Assembly: GCA_017543285.1 (NCBI GenBank)
Contig: JAFYGK010000031.1
Span: 1-57,947 of the forward strand
Reading direction: 5' to 3'
DNA: 57,947 nucleotides
Source: Clostridia bacterium
Lineage (GTDB): Bacteria > Bacillota > Clostridia > Oscillospirales > Acutalibacteraceae
Both the position numbers and the translations under genes were made by a program. Positions 16,730-24,423 of this stretch are shown here, piece by piece. Each line of letters begins with the position of its first letter. Positions within the stretch are counted from its first letter, which is position 1. The notes under the pieces were generated by a model that worked only from the letters and a program-made list of their open reading frames with translations, was not told the DNA's origin and did no database searches.

Positions 16730-17212
16730 ATGAAGACGATAATCGTATACTATTCGCTTGAAGAAAACACCGACTATGCCGCAAAAAGGATCGCCCAAAG
16801 CTCGGGCGCCGATCTGCTGCGCGTTTATCCGAAAAAAGCCTATCCGAGCAGCGGCTTTCGTAAATTCCTGTGGGGCGGCAAAAGCGCCGTAATGGCGGAA
16901 TCTCCCGAGCTTGAGCCTTATGATTTCAACGCCGATGATTATGAGCGCATCATCATAGGCTTTCCTGTCTGGGCGAGTAATATCGCGCCCCCGATCCGTT
17001 CCTTCATCAGAGAAAACAGGCTCAGCGGCAAACATATAGCCGTGTTTGCGTGCCAAAGCGGATCAGGCGCCGAAAAGGCGTTTGCAAAACTCGCCTCGGC
17101 TTTAAAAATCGAAGGGTTCGAAAACGAGCTTATCCTTATCGACCCCAAATCGAAGCCGAGCGAGGAAAACGAAAACAGGATAAATGAATTTTGCCGCAGG
17201 CTGAAGGGATAG
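16730..17212 (+). CDS. Flavodoxin
   Basis: The 160-residue protein begins MKTIIVYYSLEENTDYAA, the FMN phosphate-binding strand-loop, followed by GFPVWASNIAPPIRSFI and CQSGSGAEKAF, which match the other FMN-contacting loops of short flavodoxin-like proteins. It should be a cytoplasmic electron carrier or FMN reductase partner. It directly follows the MBL-fold gene, and this order mirrors the domain order of FprA-type flavodiiron proteins, although the MBL protein here is of a different subgroup. The ribosome binding site is weak. Confidence 0.85.
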   Translation: MKTIIVYYSLEENTDYAAKRIAQSSGADLLRVYPKKAYPSSGFRKFLWGGKSAVMAESPELEPYDFNADDYERIIIGFPVWASNIAPPIRSFIRENRLSGKHIAVFACQSGSGAEKAFAKLASALKIEGFENELILIDPKSKPSEENENRINEFCRRLKG

Positions 17213-17324
17213 CTGTCAATATTGGAGCGAGCGTCGGACGCCGAGTCGCGGCGGAAAACTGCGGCGGGCCTCCTTCGCGGTACGTCAGCCCCGCATTTAA
17301 AGAACATCTTGAATAAAAAAAGAA

Positions 17325-17357
17325 AAGCGCGGACGAAATGTCCGCGCTTGATTTTTT
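17325..17357. terminator. Bidirectional terminator between convergent genes
   Basis: AAGCGCGGAC at 17325-17334 pairs with GTCCGCGCTT at 17340-17349, with T-runs on both strands. It serves the flavodoxin gene and the ydcF-like gene. Confidence 0.85.
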
Positions 17358-17361
17358 CTTT

Positions 17362-18552
17362 TTACCTAACCAGCAACGCCAGCGAAATATATATCGTCAG
17401 CAGCCCCAGCATGATAAGTATCTGCTTTCCCCGGTGCTGGGTCAGCAGCCCGACAAATTCCCTGACCGAGGCGTTGGGCCAGAAATACCACTTTGTGTCC
17501 GCGCCCATGCCCTCGGCTTTTTTCTTGCAGGCTCTGTTCGAGGCGATCCCGCTGCGGAAAACATGGTAGTTGGTCGTCGAAAAGGCAAATTTTCCCTGTT
17601 CTCCGACCTTGTCGAAGGAAAATCGCATGTTCTCCATCGTGTCGGTCGATTTATCCTCCTCGATTATCTGTCCGGGCGGTATGCCTTTTGCCACAAGATA
17701 GTTTTTCATGCACTCGGCTTCGGAAACAGGCTCGTCCGGTCCCTTGCCGCCCGACGCTATGAACGAGGCTTTTTTGCCGGTCGCCTTCTGCTGCTCGCGG
17801 TAAAACTCCAGCGCCCTGTCTATCCTGTTTCTCAGCAGAGGCGTCGGCTCGCGGTTTCGCATTACCCTGCACCCGAGGATTATTATATAGTCCTTGTCGT
17901 ATTCGGGAATGTGTATTGCAGCCAGAACATCGGCGAATATCGTGCCTATGAGCATACATTCATAATAGAGAAAGACAGCGCAGAATATGTCGAGGACTAT
18001 CTCCCAGACGCCGCTTGCAGCATTGCCGAAATAGATGAGCACCGCTTCTCCCGCGATAAGCGCCAGCGCGAGGATTATTCCGAGAAGATTTACGAATCTT
18101 TTTCCCTCGCGGCGTATCAGGACAATGTTTGACGCCATAAGCCCGGCGGAAAAGACCGCAAGAAAGGGCATGGACAGGCGCATATAGTTTTTTGCCGAAT
18201 CGAGCACAAGCCGCGCGATCTCGGGCAGCCCGTAGCTCTGCGCCTGCGTTGTCGCCTCATATGCCGCAACGATATGAGTGATCAGGACGGCAAGCACAAA
18301 CAGCGAAAAGCCGAAATAGTAAATCGTATTGTAGGAATACGGGTTATATTCGATCTGTCTTTTGAGCGCGATTATCAGCATGACAAGAGCGACTGCGAAA
18401 TAAAACGCGGTGAAAACCGCGATGTTGCTCACGCCGTATATTCCCCAGCCGGGCATAAAGACGAGCATGAGCCCGACGACTGCGGCAGCCGCAAGCGATA
18501 TTGCCAGAAGACCGTAAAGGGTCGGCTTCTTCTCTCTCGTGTATATCTTCAT
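17362..18552 (-). CDS. YdcF-family (DUF218) membrane protein
   Basis: The 396-residue protein has about six membrane segments in its first 210 residues, then a DUF218/YdcF domain with the signatures IIILGCRV, FIASGGKG, SEAECM and ESxxT-like DKSTDTMENM. YdcF-like proteins such as ElyC and SanA are linked to envelope assembly, but the reaction is unknown. A short hydrophobic stretch ends the protein. Its start codon overlaps the stop of the upstream STAS-kinase gene by one base, so it is the last gene of the partner-switching operon. Confidence 0.85.
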   Translation of the reverse strand: MKIYTREKKPTLYGLLAISLAAAAVVGLMLVFMPGWGIYGVSNIAVFTAFYFAVALVMLIIALKRQIEYNPYSYNTIYYFGFSLFVLAVLITHIVAAYEATTQAQSYGLPEIARLVLDSAKNYMRLSMPFLAVFSAGLMASNIVLIRREGKRFVNLLGIILALALIAGEAVLIYFGNAASGVWEIVLDIFCAVFLYYECMLIGTIFADVLAAIHIPEYDKDYIIILGCRVMRNREPTPLLRNRIDRALEFYREQQKATGKKASFIASGGKGPDEPVSEAECMKNYLVAKGIPPGQIIEEDKSTDTMENMRFSFDKVGEQGKFAFSTTNYHVFRSGIASNRACKKKAEGMGADTKWYFWPNASVREFVGLLTQHRGKQILIMLGLLTIYISLALLVR

Positions 18553-19733
18553 CAGAATGTCAGCGTGTCGACGCGCGGCAGCAGCTCGGCAAGACGGCGT
18601 CTGCAGTTTTCTATTTCGGCGCGGCCGGCTTCGGTGTTGAAGCCGTTGCGGCGTATGCTTCGGCGCATTATGCGGGTAAAGCCGATCAGCATAGCCTTGT
18701 CCTCTATCTCCCTGAGCCTCTTTTCGTCGTCGGTATCAAAATAGAGCCTCAGCGTCTTTTCCCATATTTCATTTGCGGTCTCATATGAAATGCCGAGGAA
18801 TCGCCTGACGTTCTCGTGGTTGAGATCGCTGAAGCCCGCGTATGCGTTGTAGATGGACGCAAACTCAAATACCGGATAGCCCATGCAGAGGGTATCCATA
18901 TCTATGAGCAGGGCCTCGCCGTTTTGAAGCATGACGTTTTTTATGTGATAGTCGCCGTGTATCATGTGGTTGTCCTGCGGCACGTCGGCAACCAGCCTGT
19001 GCAGCTTTTCATACTGCCCGGCCGGCAGATGATCCCGCAGAAATTCAACCCATCCCAGCACGATCGCCTTCATGTCGGGCATGTCGCCCGGCTTTAATTC
19101 GGTGGAATGTATCTTTTTGAGCAGCTCAACCGACATTCTGACAACTTCGTCAAGGCTGGACGGATCATTTGTCAGCAGCTTGGCGAAAGATTTGGCGTTG
19201 AGCAGCTCAAAGACCGAGCCGAAACTTTCTCCTACGCGCACAACGTCATAGGGTATCGCCGTCGGTATGCCCATAACAAACGCTTTTCGGGCAAGCTCTC
19301 GCTCCCGCTGTATGTCGGGCAGCGAATCAGGGTTGAGGTACACCTTTACTATTGTGTCGCGGTCTATGCGGTAGACCTTGCCGTTTGCGCCCTGCCCTAT
19401 GACCTCGCAGCCGTCCACCGATATGACGCGGTATGCCTTTTGCACCTCCATCATTTCGGTAAAACCGGTCGTGTCGAGTATCTCATATACCTCCGGCGCA
19501 ACATTTATCAGCCTGAGCGTCGGGATATCCTTGCGCAGACGGAGTATTATGCGCAGTCCCGCGCTCGAAATATACTCCAGCTTTTCACAGTCGAGCGTCG
19601 CGTCGGTGAACGCGCCGGAGTTTTTGGCTTGGTTTACCTCCTGCTCCACCTGCGGAGCGTTTGCCGAATCAATATGTCCCTCGAAAAAAACCGTGATACG
19701 GCTTCCTTCCGCCTTGAAGTTTACGTTGCTCAT
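18552..19733 (-). CDS. STAS domain fused to an aminoglycoside-phosphotransferase-like kinase
   Basis: The start at 19733 follows GGAGGAG and gives 393 residues. Residues 1-105 are a STAS (anti-sigma-factor antagonist) domain with the phosphorylatable SSAGLR segment at 56-61. From residue 110 a kinase of the APH/choline-kinase fold follows, with GQGANGKVYR (nucleotide loop), HGDYHIKNVML (catalytic loop) and LIDMDT (metal site). The family matches the TIGR02172 group. The substrate is unknown. The start overlaps the HD gene stop by four bases (ATGA). Confidence 0.87.
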   Translation of the reverse strand: MSNVNFKAEGSRITVFFEGHIDSANAPQVEQEVNQAKNSGAFTDATLDCEKLEYISSAGLRIILRLRKDIPTLRLINVAPEVYEILDTTGFTEMMEVQKAYRVISVDGCEVIGQGANGKVYRIDRDTIVKVYLNPDSLPDIQRERELARKAFVMGIPTAIPYDVVRVGESFGSVFELLNAKSFAKLLTNDPSSLDEVVRMSVELLKKIHSTELKPGDMPDMKAIVLGWVEFLRDHLPAGQYEKLHRLVADVPQDNHMIHGDYHIKNVMLQNGEALLIDMDTLCMGYPVFEFASIYNAYAGFSDLNHENVRRFLGISYETANEIWEKTLRLYFDTDDEKRLREIEDKAMLIGFTRIMRRSIRRNGFNTEAGRAEIENCRRRLAELLPRVDTLTF

Positions 19734-20299
19734 TTGTCTTCTCCTCCAAAAACCCTGTTTATCAGTTCGCTGTATTCCTGCCACGCGGGATGGTCCTTCA
19801 GTTCGACTGTCAATCCGGCGATCATGCGGTAGTACCATTCCTGAATTTTCGGGTCTTTCTGGTTGAAGCCGTCCCAGAACCTTTCGCCGTGTTCGATATA
19901 TTCCCTGTAGAAGGAGCGCATATTGGACAGCTTGTCGGAAAGCCAAAGTATCTTTACTCCGACGTCGTCGGTCTGTTTCAGAGCGCAGAGGGATTCTTCC
20001 TTGCGAATTATCCAGCTGTCCTGCGCCGGCATTTCCGGGCGCTTGTTCTCGGTCTCCGAAGCAACGAGCCCGGCTATTCTGTCTCCGAAATTGAGTTTAA
20101 TATCCTCTTCCGTTATCGGCGTATCCTCCACAACGTCGTGAAGGGCAGCCGCGGCCATGACGTTTCTGTCGTCGGTCATGCTTCCGGCGATCGCCGCGAC
20201 CTCGATGGGATGAAGGATATAAGGTTTGTCACTTGCCTTGCGGACCATGCCGCTGTGCGCTTCTATTGCGAATTTCAGCGCCTTGTCAAATATGTCCAT
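19730..20299 (-). CDS. HD-domain (p)ppGpp hydrolase-like protein (SAH/Mesh1 type)
   Basis: The 189-residue protein, started at 20299, reproduces the hydrolase half of RelA/SpoT: AIEAHSG, RKASDKPYILHPIEVA, ALHDVVEDTP (HD at 54-55, ED at 58-59) and KILWLSDKLSNMRSF. No synthetase, TGS or ACT domain is present, so it looks like a small alarmone hydrolase that would degrade (p)ppGpp or a related nucleotide. It lies between two STAS genes with overlapping ends, an arrangement that suggests alarmone turnover is coupled to partner switching. Confidence 0.85.
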   Translation of the reverse strand: MDIFDKALKFAIEAHSGMVRKASDKPYILHPIEVAAIAGSMTDDRNVMAAAALHDVVEDTPITEEDIKLNFGDRIAGLVASETENKRPEMPAQDSWIIRKEESLCALKQTDDVGVKILWLSDKLSNMRSFYREYIEHGERFWDGFNQKDPKIQEWYYRMIAGLTVELKDHPAWQEYSELINRVFGGEDK

Positions 20300-20315
20300 G
20301 TTAAAGACCGTTCCT

Positions 20316-20612
20316 TTATTCAATGGTGAGTATGTCGCAGAAACCGGTTATCATAAAGATTTCGCTGATGGTTTCGTTGACGTTTTTTATTATCATTTCG
20401 CCCTGTTTGTTCATTGTTTTCTGGGCGCAGAGCAGCACGCGCAGCCCTGCCGACGAAATATAGCTGAGCCCTTTAAGATCCAGCGTGAGGCCCGCCACTC
20501 CGTCAAGCGAGTTTTTCAGCTCGGCTTCAAGCTCGGGAGCCGTAATCGTGTCCAGTCTGCCTTCGAGCGCGATATTGAGGGATGAGCCCTGCTGAGTTTT
20601 GGTGATTGTCAT
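20316..20612 (-). CDS. STAS-domain anti-sigma-factor antagonist
   Basis: The 98-residue protein is a stand-alone STAS domain of SpoIIAA/RsbV type. The segment YISSAGLRVLL contains the conserved phosphorylation serine (S53 or S54). In known systems the dephosphorylated form binds the anti-sigma kinase and frees the sigma factor. The kinase candidate is encoded immediately upstream. AGGAGA precedes the start. Confidence 0.92.
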   Translation of the reverse strand: MTITKTQQGSSLNIALEGRLDTITAPELEAELKNSLDGVAGLTLDLKGLSYISSAGLRVLLCAQKTMNKQGEMIIKNVNETISEIFMITGFCDILTIE

Positions 20613-20662
20613 GGCGTTTCTCCTGATTAGTTTATAAAGACGTTATTAAAAAGGGCTTTTGA

Positions 20663-21070
20663 TCAAATGCTCTTTTTGATTCTCAGAATATTCTGACCGT
20701 TTTTGTATTCATAGGAAATGTCGTCCATCGTCTTTTTGACAAGAAATATTCCCAGACCGCCTATTTCTCTTTCCTCTGCCGAAAGGGTGGTGTCGGGATC
20801 CTTCTTCGCGAGAGGATCGAATGGGATTCCGTTGTCAATAAAGGTGATTATTACGCAAAGCGGTTCCTTTTCCACCTCTACGCGCACGGTTGCCGGCCCG
20901 GTTTCGGGATCGTAGGCATAGTGGGCAATATTGCCGAAAAGCTCGTCTATGGCAATATCAATCTGCATCTGCGTCTTTACGGGACAGCCGAGAGCCTCCA
21001 GCTCGGAGTTTACAAAATCGGTAACCTCAGAAATATTTTCCAGCGTTGCTTCGATATTGAGCTCTTTCAT
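20663..21070 (-). CDS. Anti-sigma-type ATP-binding kinase (RsbW/SpoIIAB family)
   Basis: The 135-residue protein has a HATPase_c_2 fold: N-box IAIDELFGNIAHYAY (E43, N47), DNGIPFDP and GGLGIFLVKK. Members are serine kinases that phosphorylate a STAS partner and bind a sigma factor or other target. It is the first gene of a five-gene unit. No sigma factor gene lies in the operon, so its target is not evident; the distant ECF sigma gene at 49435 is not an obvious partner. Confidence 0.9.
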   Translation of the reverse strand: MKELNIEATLENISEVTDFVNSELEALGCPVKTQMQIDIAIDELFGNIAHYAYDPETGPATVRVEVEKEPLCVIITFIDNGIPFDPLAKKDPDTTLSAEEREIGGLGIFLVKKTMDDISYEYKNGQNILRIKKSI

Positions 21071-21342
21071 CGCCTTTTCTCCCTTGCATAAGTATTTTCC
21101 GATACAATGCGGTCATATAACGGTCTGACCGTCAGACTGCGGCGCTTTGTCCGCAAATCTCCCGACCGGATCGTTCACCGTGCGGAAAATTTCGCGGGGC
21201 GATCCCCTCTTTTCGGTCTGAAAGCCGAAAACATGCGGTCGTACCGAACAGGTTATTGTGCGCGCCGTCCGTCTCGGGTACGCCGTCTGAATAAACAAAC
21301 GGCCTCTTTCGGCTTTCCATGCGGGTCGGCCCGCCGGAACTA

Positions 21343-22206
21343 TTATTCAGCGCCGGAATCCGTCGGGGTCTGGGTATGATTTATCACGTTTATGTAATTA
21401 TACGGTATCTCGATCCCGTTTTCAATGAGCGCCTTTCTGACCCTTGTATTTATATCGTCGGTGACGATCTCGGTTTTGGATTCTTTTGCGTAATACACCG
21501 TGACGCCCATTATCAGAGCGCTTTCTGCGAAGGACAGAAAATATACCGGATTGTAGCAAAGGCCGCCGTTGCCGTCCGGCTTTCTGGCTATGGAGTATTT
21601 GCTCTGCTCCACCGCTTTGGCTATCACACGTTTGACAAGCTCGACGTCGCTGTTGTATCCGACCGAAAAGCGGAAGCTTATGGCTCGGTCGACATGCCTG
21701 TAGCTGAAGTTTGTAAGCTGCTGGGCGTTTATTTTGCTGTTGGGAATGACTATGCGCAGGGTGTCCATTCCCTTCAGCACGACGTGGCGCATGGTAATGT
21801 TTTCGACTATACCGGCCGTTCCGTCCTCTAAAACCACGCGGTCGCCTATCTCAAACGGCTTGTGTATGCTTATCATAAGCCCGGCAAGGATGTCCTTTAT
21901 AACGTCCTGCGCCGCAAAAGCAAGCACCGCACTGATTATGGCGGTTCCGCCCAGAAGGGTCTGCCACAGCGAATTAACCCCGCCGAACATGGATATACCC
22001 ACTATGACGCATCCGATTACTATGATTGCGGAGCTTACCTTTTCAAAAAAGGCGAGATGTATGCCTTTTTTCCTGTTCTGCGCCTTTTTGAACAAATACT
22101 TGTTCAGTCTCGTCAAAACCCATGCCACAAGCACTATCAGCGCGGCGGCTCCGGCGTAAAAGGCTATTTTCCACGGGATACTGAGTCCGTTCAAAAAATT
22201 GGTCAT
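21343..22206 (-). CDS. mscS: MscS-family small-conductance mechanosensitive channel
   Basis: The 287-residue protein has two or three N-terminal membrane helices, a pore-lining helix rich in Gly and Ala (LGGTAIISAVLAFAAQD), and the beta domain signature FEIGDRVVLEDGTAGIVENITMR-like. The cytoplasmic vestibule follows. It releases solutes on hypo-osmotic shock. It is transcribed alone from the promoter at 22333-22361. Confidence 0.92.
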   Translation of the reverse strand: MTNFLNGLSIPWKIAFYAGAAALIVLVAWVLTRLNKYLFKKAQNRKKGIHLAFFEKVSSAIIVIGCVIVGISMFGGVNSLWQTLLGGTAIISAVLAFAAQDVIKDILAGLMISIHKPFEIGDRVVLEDGTAGIVENITMRHVVLKGMDTLRIVIPNSKINAQQLTNFSYRHVDRAISFRFSVGYNSDVELVKRVIAKAVEQSKYSIARKPDGNGGLCYNPVYFLSFAESALIMGVTVYYAKESKTEIVTDDINTRVRKALIENGIEIPYNYINVINHTQTPTDSGAE

Positions 22207-22600
22207 TTTCCACTGTCCTTTGCTCAGTGATCTTAGCGATATGTTTTATTTCGCGGCGGAGCCGGCTTGAGATCGCAAAACGGATGCTTCGGCTTTTCGG
22301 AAAAATACATTTCTTACTAACCTGTTTTATTAATTATACCATAAAATGTATCCGTCAACAATAAATATACACACGCCGCGCGGCAAAAATACTCTTTTTA
22401 CCGTGTTTTGTTCCCGGAATATCGGCTTTTCTGTAAAAAAGGGCGTATTTTCCGCTGACAAAACCAGCCAATAAACTCCATGACGGCGAATATAATTGAC
22501 CGTTTTTGTGATTTGTCGATATTATTTGTTTAAAATCGGTCAAATCGCTCTCATTCTTTATTATATTTTCACAAAGAAAAGACAATATTATAAACATATT
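22207..22600. other. Divergent promoter region, no gene
   Basis: The region is AT-rich and holds the MscS promoter. A minus-strand open frame at 22355-22597 has no ribosome binding site and overlaps that promoter, so I do not call it. Confidence 0.5.
22333..22361 (-). promoter_or_regulatory. mscS promoter
   Basis: On the minus strand TTGTTG (22361-22356) and TATAAT (22338-22333) are 17 bases apart. Confidence 0.75.
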
Positions 22601-22618
22601 TAACGATAATTATCATTA
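22601..22618. promoter_or_regulatory. Palindrome before the fructose operon promoter
   Basis: TAACGATAATTATCATTA is an 18-base inverted repeat with one mismatched pair, centred on GATAATTATC. It ends four bases before the -35. It could be the operator of the DeoR-type regulator encoded next, or a Fur-box-like site. Confidence 0.55.
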
Positions 22619-22622
22619 GCTA

Positions 22623-22650
22623 TTGACTGTTTCTGATTATAATGTATAAT
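22623..22650 (+). promoter_or_regulatory. Fructose operon promoter
   Basis: TTGACT at 22623-22628 and TATAAT at 22645-22650 are 16 bases apart. Confidence 0.8.
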
Positions 22651-22693
22651 TTAGTTAAACAGAGATCACATTATTAAATATATGGTGACAGTA

Positions 22694-23440
22694 ATGCTGA
22701 CGCAGGAAAGAAGAAAAAAGATACTCGAATACATCGGCGAAAACGGTTCGGCAAGCGTGGTAACGCTGACCGGGCTGCTCAATGCCAGCGAATCAACCGT
22801 CCGTCGTGATCTTGCGGCTCTTGCGAGCCTCGGAAAACTCAATAAGGTGCACGGAGGCGCGACCGTTCTTCCTCACGAATTTCTCAATCAGGAGGACAAC
22901 ATCAACTCAAAGGTGCAGAAAAACTTCGACGAGAAATCGGATATCGCCGAATACGCCGCCTCGCTGATAAACGATGATGATTTTGTCTACATAGACGCGG
23001 GCTCGACGACATATCTTATGACAAGGCACATCGCCGAGACCAAGGCGACCTTTGTGACGAACGGGATAGCCCACGCGCAGGAGCTTGCCAAAAAGGGCTG
23101 CCGCGTCATAATTCTCGGCGGTGATCTCAAGGACACCACCGAAGCGATAATCGGAATAGTCGCCGCGACCAATCTGCAAAAATACAACTTCTCCAAGGCG
23201 TTTATCGGCATAAACGGCATAACCGTAAAACAGGGCTTTACAACCACTGACACCGATGAAGCCATGATAAAGGCCATCGCGATAGAAAGAAGCTTCATTT
23301 CGTACATACTCTCCGATTCCAGCAAATTCGGAAAGGTCTCCGCGGTGACCGTAGCTCCGCTTGAAGCGTCATGCATCGTCTGCGGCAAATGCAGCGATAA
23401 CGCAATAAAGGAAAAAACCGTCGTGAAGGAGGTGAGATAA
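22694..23440 (+). CDS. fruR: DeoR/GlpR-family regulator of the fructose operon
   Basis: The product has an N-terminal winged helix (MLTQERRKKILEYIGENG ... SESTVRRDL) and a DeoR effector domain with DAGSTT, FVTNG and IGINGI motifs that bind a sugar phosphate. In fru operons such a repressor responds to fructose-1-phosphate. I chose the ATG at 22694, which matches the usual family start and has GGTGA before it; an ATG at 22682 is possible. It is the first gene of the operon, two bases before fruK. Confidence 0.88.
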   Translation: MLTQERRKKILEYIGENGSASVVTLTGLLNASESTVRRDLAALASLGKLNKVHGGATVLPHEFLNQEDNINSKVQKNFDEKSDIAEYAASLINDDDFVYIDAGSTTYLMTRHIAETKATFVTNGIAHAQELAKKGCRVIILGGDLKDTTEAIIGIVAATNLQKYNFSKAFIGINGITVKQGFTTTDTDEAMIKAIAIERSFISYILSDSSKFGKVSAVTVAPLEASCIVCGKCSDNAIKEKTVVKEVR

Positions 23441-23442
23441 AA

Positions 23443-24354
23443 ATGGTATATACCATCACCCTCAACCCCGCGCTTGATTATGTTATGAAGGTAGGCACGC
23501 TCAGATACGACGACATCAACCGCTCGCAAAGCGAAAACCTGTACTACGGAGGAAAGGGCATAAATGTTTCGGTGATTCTCACAAGATTGGGGATCGGCAA
23601 CAAGGCCCTCGGCTTTACGGCGGGATTCTCCGGGCAAAAGCTGGAGGCAATGCTCAGAGCGGACGGAATAGACTGCGACTTTATCCGGCTCGGACGCGGC
23701 TTTACGAGGATAAACGTCAAGATCAAGGCCGACACCGAGCTTGACATAAACGCTCAGGGTCCCGATATCAGCGAGGAAGAAATCTCCGGGCTGCTGCAAA
23801 AGCTCGACGGCATCGGGGAAGGCGATTATCTTGTGCTGGCAGGCTCGATCCCCAAAACCCTTCCGTCCGATGTGTATGAGAGAATACTTGAAAGACTGTC
23901 GGGGCGCGGCATACGCTTTGTCGTCGACGCGACCGGAGATCTGCTCATGAAGGTGCTGAAGTACCGGCCGTTTCTCATAAAGCCCAACCATCACGAGCTG
24001 GGAGATCTTTTCGGCGTAAAGACGACGACCGAGGAGGAGATCGAGCATTATGCGCGGCTGCTCCAGCAGAAAGGCGCCGGAAACGTACTCGTTTCGCGGT
24101 CAAAGGACGGCGCGCTTCTGCTCGACGAAACCGGAAGGGTACATAAAATAGGAGTCGTCAAAGGCAAGCTGGTAAACAGCGTCGGCAGCGGAGACAGCAT
24201 GGTCGCCGGATTTGTCGCCGGATATATAGGCAGCCGTGACTATTCCCATGCGCTCCGGCTTGGCTCCGCCTGCGGAAACGCGACAGCGTTTTCCGAGGCT
24301 CTCGCGGAAAGGAAACTCATAGATGAATTGTTTGACCGTTTAATGGTCGAATAG
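23443..24354 (+). CDS. fruK: 1-phosphofructokinase
   Basis: The 303-residue protein is a PfkB-family kinase. It starts with the sugar-binding block TITLNPALDYVM and YGGKGINVSVIL and ends with the catalytic anion hole VNSVGSGDSMVAGF. It converts fructose-1-phosphate, made by the PTS, into fructose-1,6-bisphosphate. GGAGGTGA precedes the start. It sits between the regulator and the transporter gene. A related tagatose-6-phosphate kinase activity cannot be excluded from sequence, but the context supports FruK. Confidence 0.93.
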   Translation: MVYTITLNPALDYVMKVGTLRYDDINRSQSENLYYGGKGINVSVILTRLGIGNKALGFTAGFSGQKLEAMLRADGIDCDFIRLGRGFTRINVKIKADTELDINAQGPDISEEEISGLLQKLDGIGEGDYLVLAGSIPKTLPSDVYERILERLSGRGIRFVVDATGDLLMKVLKYRPFLIKPNHHELGDLFGVKTTTEEEIEHYARLLQQKGAGNVLVSRSKDGALLLDETGRVHKIGVVKGKLVNSVGSGDSMVAGFVAGYIGSRDYSHALRLGSACGNATAFSEALAERKLIDELFDRLMVE

Positions 24355-24423
24355 CATCTGTCCGGATCGGTATCATAAGCCCGGCCGGGAGGCTCGGGCC
24401 GACAATATAAACAGGAGGAAAAA

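Noticed and set aside
22355..22597. Open frame on the minus strand upstream of mscS
   Set aside because: It overlaps the mscS promoter, has no ribosome binding site and reads like AT-rich noncoding DNA.
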